In this document: one piece after another, positions 45,691 through 49,088 of the stretch | Layout: the number at the start of each line of letters is the position of its first letter | Numbering within the stretch: position 1 is the stretch's first letter | Origin: Hirschia sp. | Lineage (GTDB): Bacteria > Pseudomonadota > Alphaproteobacteria > Caulobacterales > Hyphomonadaceae | NCBI GenBank assembly: GCA_002709235.1 | Contig: PAQI01000021.1 | Span: forward strand, 120,231-169,318 | Length of the DNA: 49,088 nt | Direction: 5' to 3' | Position numbers and translations under genes: made by a program | The notes under the pieces: model-generated | The model's input: only the letters and a program-made list of their open reading frames with translations | Database searches by the model: none | What the model was told of the DNA's origin: nothing

Positions 45691-46959
45691 ATGACGAAGA
45701 ACGCATCAGGCGGAGACGGCAAAAACACGCTGTATTGCTCCTTCTGCGGAAAAAGCCAGCACGAAGTGAAGAAGCTGATTGCTGGACCGACTGTTTTCAT
45801 CTGCGATGAATGTGTCGAACTCTGCATGGATATCATCCGGGAAGAGAACAAGACGCAATTGGTCAAATCTCGCGATGGCGTTCCAACACCTCAGGAAATC
45901 TGTGATGTTCTGGATGACTATGTCATTGGTCAATATCAAGCCAAGCGCGTCTTGTCGGTTGCTGTTCATAACCACTACAAACGGCTGAACCACGCCTCCA
46001 AGAATGCTGATGTTGAATTGGCGAAATCGAACATCCTTCTGATCGGTCCCACGGGGTGCGGTAAAACGCTGCTGGCTCAAACGCTCGCACGTATCATTGA
46101 TGTACCGTTTACAATGGCTGATGCCACGACACTTACTGAAGCAGGTTATGTCGGTGAGGACGTCGAGAACATCATTCTGAAATTGCTGCAGGCTTCCGAC
46201 TACAATGTTGAGCGGGCACAGCGTGGAATTGTCTACATCGATGAGATCGACAAGATTTCTCGCAAATCCGACAATCCATCGATCACTCGTGATGTATCGG
46301 GTGAGGGAGTGCAGCAGGCGCTATTGAAGATCATGGAAGGTACCGTCGCATCGGTGCCACCTCAAGGTGGTCGCAAACACCCTCAGCAGGAATTCCTCCA
46401 GGTTGATACGACAAATATGTTGTTTATCTGCGGTGGTGCATTCGCCGGGCTGGACAAGGTCATCACTGACCGCGGACAGGGGACCTCGATTGGATTTGGT
46501 GCGGAAGTATCAGATCCTGACGAACGCCGTACAGGCGCTATTCTTGCTGGCTGTGAACCTGAAGACCTTGTGAAGTTCGGTCTCATTCCGGAATTCATCG
46601 GTCGTCTGCCTGTTATCGCGACGCTTGAAGATTTGGACGAGGATGCGCTTGTCCAGATCCTGACAGCTCCCAAGAACGCATTGTTGAAACAGTATCAGCG
46701 CTTGTTCGACATGGAGAATGTGCAGCTCACCTTCTCCGATGATGCGCTCCTGGCTGTTGCGAAGAAAGCTATTCAACGCAAGACGGGTGCACGCGGACTA
46801 CGCTCCATCATGGAAGCAATTCTGCTCGACACAATGTATGAGCTTCCGAACTTGCGCGGAATTGAAGAAGTCGTTGTGAATGCTGAGGTGGTCGAAGGTC
46901 GCGCAACGCCGCTCTACGTCCACTCTGACAAGGCTGCGGAAAAGGGCGAAGCGTCCTGA
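45691..46959 (+). CDS. clpX: Clp protease ATP-binding subunit ClpX
   Basis: AAA+ unfoldase that feeds substrates to ClpP. From 45691 (GAGG 5 nt upstream) it is 422 residues. The N-terminal zinc domain has Cys16, Cys19, Cys38 and Cys41. Walker A GPTGCGKT is at 119-126 and Walker B VYIDEIDK at 181-188. The ClpP-docking IGF loop is at 267-269. The frame extends upstream to 45649 without family character. It is followed by a clear terminator. Confidence 0.97.
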   Translation: MTKNASGGDGKNTLYCSFCGKSQHEVKKLIAGPTVFICDECVELCMDIIREENKTQLVKSRDGVPTPQEICDVLDDYVIGQYQAKRVLSVAVHNHYKRLNHASKNADVELAKSNILLIGPTGCGKTLLAQTLARIIDVPFTMADATTLTEAGYVGEDVENIILKLLQASDYNVERAQRGIVYIDEIDKISRKSDNPSITRDVSGEGVQQALLKIMEGTVASVPPQGGRKHPQQEFLQVDTTNMLFICGGAFAGLDKVITDRGQGTSIGFGAEVSDPDERRTGAILAGCEPEDLVKFGLIPEFIGRLPVIATLEDLDEDALVQILTAPKNALLKQYQRLFDMENVQLTFSDDALLAVAKKAIQRKTGARGLRSIMEAILLDTMYELPNLRGIEEVVVNAEVVEGRATPLYVHSDKAAEKGEAS

Positions 46960-46990
46960 CAGCTAGCGCGAAATAGAAATACAAGAAAAG

Positions 46991-47016
46991 CCGTCGATGC
47001 CACATCGGCGGTTTTT
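46991..47016 (+). terminator. intrinsic terminator after clpX
   Basis: The stem CCGTCGAT/ATCGGCGG (46991-46998 with 47004-47011, one G-U pair) is followed by five T residues and preceded by an A-run. Confidence 0.82.
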
Positions 47017-47136
47017 CTGTTTGTATGATGTCTCGCCAAGTCACCGAACTGTAAAAATTAAGGTGAAGATCACTTCTTGGAAGAAAGATCTGCTTGAAGC
47101 GTTGGATTATCGTCGCCACTTCTAGGTTCAACCAAG

Positions 47137-47198
47137 CGAGCTTGCTCGTGAAATCTATTGGCCTCAATTTGGAGGCACCGGGTTTTCTAATGTCCCGG
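47137..47198 (+). promoter_or_regulatory. inverted repeat and tandem hairpins upstream of lon
   Basis: CGAGC-TT-GCTCG lies at 47137-47148. Two adjacent stem-loops follow: GCCTC/GAGGC (47161-47165 with 47172-47176) and CCGGG/CCCGG (47178-47182 with 47194-47198). The second ends 7 nt before the AGGAG ribosome-binding site of lon. A control function is inferred. Confidence 0.4.
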
Positions 47199-47217
47199 AA
47201 CAAAAAGGAGTTAGACA

Positions 47218-49088
47218 ATGACGGAATCAATGACACTCCCCGTCTTGCCGTTACGTGATATTGTCGTTTTCCCGAACATGGTAGCTCCACTTTTCGTCGG
47301 GCGTAACAAATCGGTGCGCGCGCTCGAAGAAGTGGGCAGCGAGAACGGTCAGATCATGCTGGTCGCGCAACGTGATGCAGGGACCGATGATCCGAATGCG
47401 GATGAGTTGTTCGAAACCGGTACAATTGCAAATATTCTACAGCTTTTGAAACTGCCCGATGGCACAGTGAAAGTACTCGTTGAGGGTGTGTCGCGTGCGC
47501 GTCTTGATCGCCTTATCGACAATGAAGACTTCTATTCGGCTGACGTGACCACGATCGGTGAGTCTGAAGCGGACCCATCCGAAAGCTCAGCGCTTATGCG
47601 GGCTGTTGTCGAACAATTTGAAAGCTATGTGAAGCTGAACCGAAAGATCCCGCCTGAAACAGTGGGCACGGTCAGCGAAATTGAAGAGCCTGGGCGCCTC
47701 GCAGATGCAGTTGCTGCGCAGCTTTCTGTGAAAGTGGTCTCTAAACAGGAATTGCTTGAACTCGGTGATGTCTCATCTCGTCTGGAGAAAGTCTTTTCAC
47801 TGATGGAAAGCGAAATCGGCATGCTTCAGATGGAGCGCAAGATTCGCAATCGCGTGAAGCGCCAGATGGAGAAAACCCAGCGCGAATATTACCTGAATGA
47901 GCAGATGAAAGCGATTCAACGCGAACTGGGTGATGGTGATCAGGAGCGTGATGAACTGGCTGAACTTGAAGCCAAGATCAATGACGCGCCTCTTCCAGAG
48001 GAGGCACGTGCCAAGGCGGAGCAGGAGTTCAAGAAGCTCAAGCAGATGAGCCCGATGTCGGCTGAATCGACAGTGGTGCGCAACTATCTCGATTGGGTGC
48101 TTTCGCTTCCGTGGGAAGATCGCAAGGAATTGCGCAATGACCTGGCTTTGGCTGAAGAAACGCTGGATGCGGATCATTTCGGACTGGAGAAGGTCAAGGA
48201 ACGCATTCTTGAATATCTGGCGGTTCAATCCAGAACAGAAAAGCTGCGCGGCCCGATCCTTTGTCTTGTAGGTCCTCCAGGTGTAGGTAAAACCTCGCTT
48301 GGTCGTTCCATTGCTGCAGCGACAGGGCGTGATTTTGTGCGCGTATCGCTCGGCGGGGTGCGTGATGAAGCGGAAATCCGCGGACATCGGCGTACCTATA
48401 TTGGCTCTATGCCTGGGCGCGTGATCCAGTCGCTGAAAAAAGCCAAGACGGGAAACCCACTCTTCCTGCTTGATGAGATTGACAAGATGGGTTCCGACAT
48501 GCGCGGCGATCCTTCTTCAGCCTTGCTTGAGGTGCTGGATCCGGAGCAGAACTCAACGTTCAATGATCACTACCTCGAAGTCGATTATGATCTGTCAGAT
48601 GTCATGTTCATTACGACAGCTAACTCGCTGAACATGCCACAACCGCTTCTGGACCGTATGGAAATCATCCGGATTGCGGGTTACACGGAAGATGAGAAAC
48701 TCGAGATCGCCAAGCGGCACCTTTTGCCCAAGATCGTGAAGGATCACGGTCTCAAGGAAGGCGAATGGTCCGTCACGGATGGAGCTATCCGTGATCTTGT
48801 TCGCTATTACACACGCGAAGCCGGTGTGCGTTCTCTTGAACGCGAGCTGGCAGGGCTTGCACGTAAATCGGTGCGCAAGATCGTATCGGGTGAAGTCAGT
48901 GCCGTTGTTGTAAGTCAGGATAATCTGGCTGAATTTGCGGGCGTCAGAAAAGTCCGCTACGGCATGGCTGATCGCGAAGACCAGGTTGGCGTTGTGACAG
49001 GGCTTGCCTGGACTGAAGTCGGTGGAGATCTTTTGACGGTTGAGGCCGTTCAAATGCCCGGACGTGGTAAAGTGACGGTGACCGGTAA
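47218..49088 (+). CDS. lon: ATP-dependent protease Lon, N-terminal part (right edge of window)
   Basis: Lon is a cytoplasmic AAA+ serine protease. The ATG at 47218 has AGGAG 7 nt upstream, and 623 codons are present before the window ends. The N-terminal substrate domain begins LPVLPLRDIVVFPNMVAPLF. The coiled middle has REYYLNEQMKAIQRELGDGD. The ATPase domain has Walker A GPPGVGKTS from residue 352 and a Walker B LFLLDEIDKMG near residue 416. The catalytic Ser-Lys domain is beyond the edge. It lies downstream of clpPX, as in many proteobacteria. Confidence 0.97.
   Translation, partial: MTESMTLPVLPLRDIVVFPNMVAPLFVGRNKSVRALEEVGSENGQIMLVAQRDAGTDDPNADELFETGTIANILQLLKLPDGTVKVLVEGVSRARLDRLIDNEDFYSADVTTIGESEADPSESSALMRAVVEQFESYVKLNRKIPPETVGTVSEIEEPGRLADAVAAQLSVKVVSKQELLELGDVSSRLEKVFSLMESEIGMLQMERKIRNRVKRQMEKTQREYYLNEQMKAIQRELGDGDQERDELAELEAKINDAPLPEEARAKAEQEFKKLKQMSPMSAESTVVRNYLDWVLSLPWEDRKELRNDLALAEETLDADHFGLEKVKERILEYLAVQSRTEKLRGPILCLVGPPGVGKTSLGRSIAAATGRDFVRVSLGGVRDEAEIRGHRRTYIGSMPGRVIQSLKKAKTGNPLFLLDEIDKMGSDMRGDPSSALLEVLDPEQNSTFNDHYLEVDYDLSDVMFITTANSLNMPQPLLDRMEIIRIAGYTEDEKLEIAKRHLLPKIVKDHGLKEGEWSVTDGAIRDLVRYYTREAGVRSLERELAGLARKSVRKIVSGEVSAVVVSQDNLAEFAGVRKVRYGMADREDQVGVVTGLAWTEVGGDLLTVEAVQMPGRGKVTVTG

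Noticed and set aside
1-49088. Mobile elements, prophage, defence system or CRISPR array
   Set aside because: No transposase, integrase, phage or Cas-like product and no regularly spaced repeats were seen; the window is a conserved housekeeping region.

Overview
The window is a 49 kb chromosomal stretch of an alphaproteobacterium. Evidence for this: the str, S10, spc and alpha ribosomal blocks run together from rpoC to rplQ; adk is the short, zinc-free type; there are genes typical of the class (ATP12-type F1 chaperone, CBP3-type bc1 chaperone, MucR, ihfA followed by a MerR gene); and the order glyA-nrdR-rib-nusB-thiL is alphaproteobacterial. Base composition looks moderate in GC. A Hyphomonadaceae-like organism is my best guess, but this is inferred from gene order and protein flavour, not from a search. 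No insertion sequences, phage genes or CRISPR arrays were seen.

Layout. (1) 1-21.5 kb: the end of rpoC with a strong terminator, then rpsL-rpsG-fusA-tuf with its own promoter, structured leader and terminator. The S10/spc operon follows (rpsJ to secY-adk) with a good promoter and leader hairpin. The alpha block comes next (rpsM-rpsK-rpoA-rplQ), with its own promoter and a terminator after rplQ. (2) 21.5-31.1 kb: envelope and housekeeping genes. These are a CreA-like lipoprotein, a DegP/HtrA protease, an unknown lipoprotein flanked by a duplicated fragment of the protease 3' end, rarA, an unknown convergent gene, two RluA-family pseudouridine synthases, the fluoride channel crcB, a HAD phosphatase, an ATP12 chaperone and a small DUF-type gene. 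(3) 31.1-38.5 kb: a divergent mucR/glyA pair, then nrdR, a compact riboflavin set (stand-alone RibD reductase, ribE, RibBX-type ribB, ribH), nusB, thiL and a small exported protein. (4) 38.5-42.8 kb: a BamE-like lipoprotein facing the previous gene across a perfect terminator hairpin, a bc1 chaperone, plsX-fabH (phospholipid and fatty acid initiation), ihfA and merR. (5) 42.9-49.1 kb: tRNA-Pro(GGG), then the protein quality-control run tig-clpP-clpX-lon, with lon cut by the right edge.

Most unusual points: ribosomal proteins L3 and L4 both carry the same extra C-terminal helix-hairpin-helix-like domain of about 75 residues. S12 has Arg at position 88, where Lys is usual and where Lys-to-Arg is a classic streptomycin-resistance change. 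The riboflavin genes lack both a RibD deaminase domain and an intact GTP cyclohydrolase II. The MucR-type regulator has lost three of the four zinc ligands. A decayed copy of the protease 3' end lies about 1.2 kb downstream of the intact gene.
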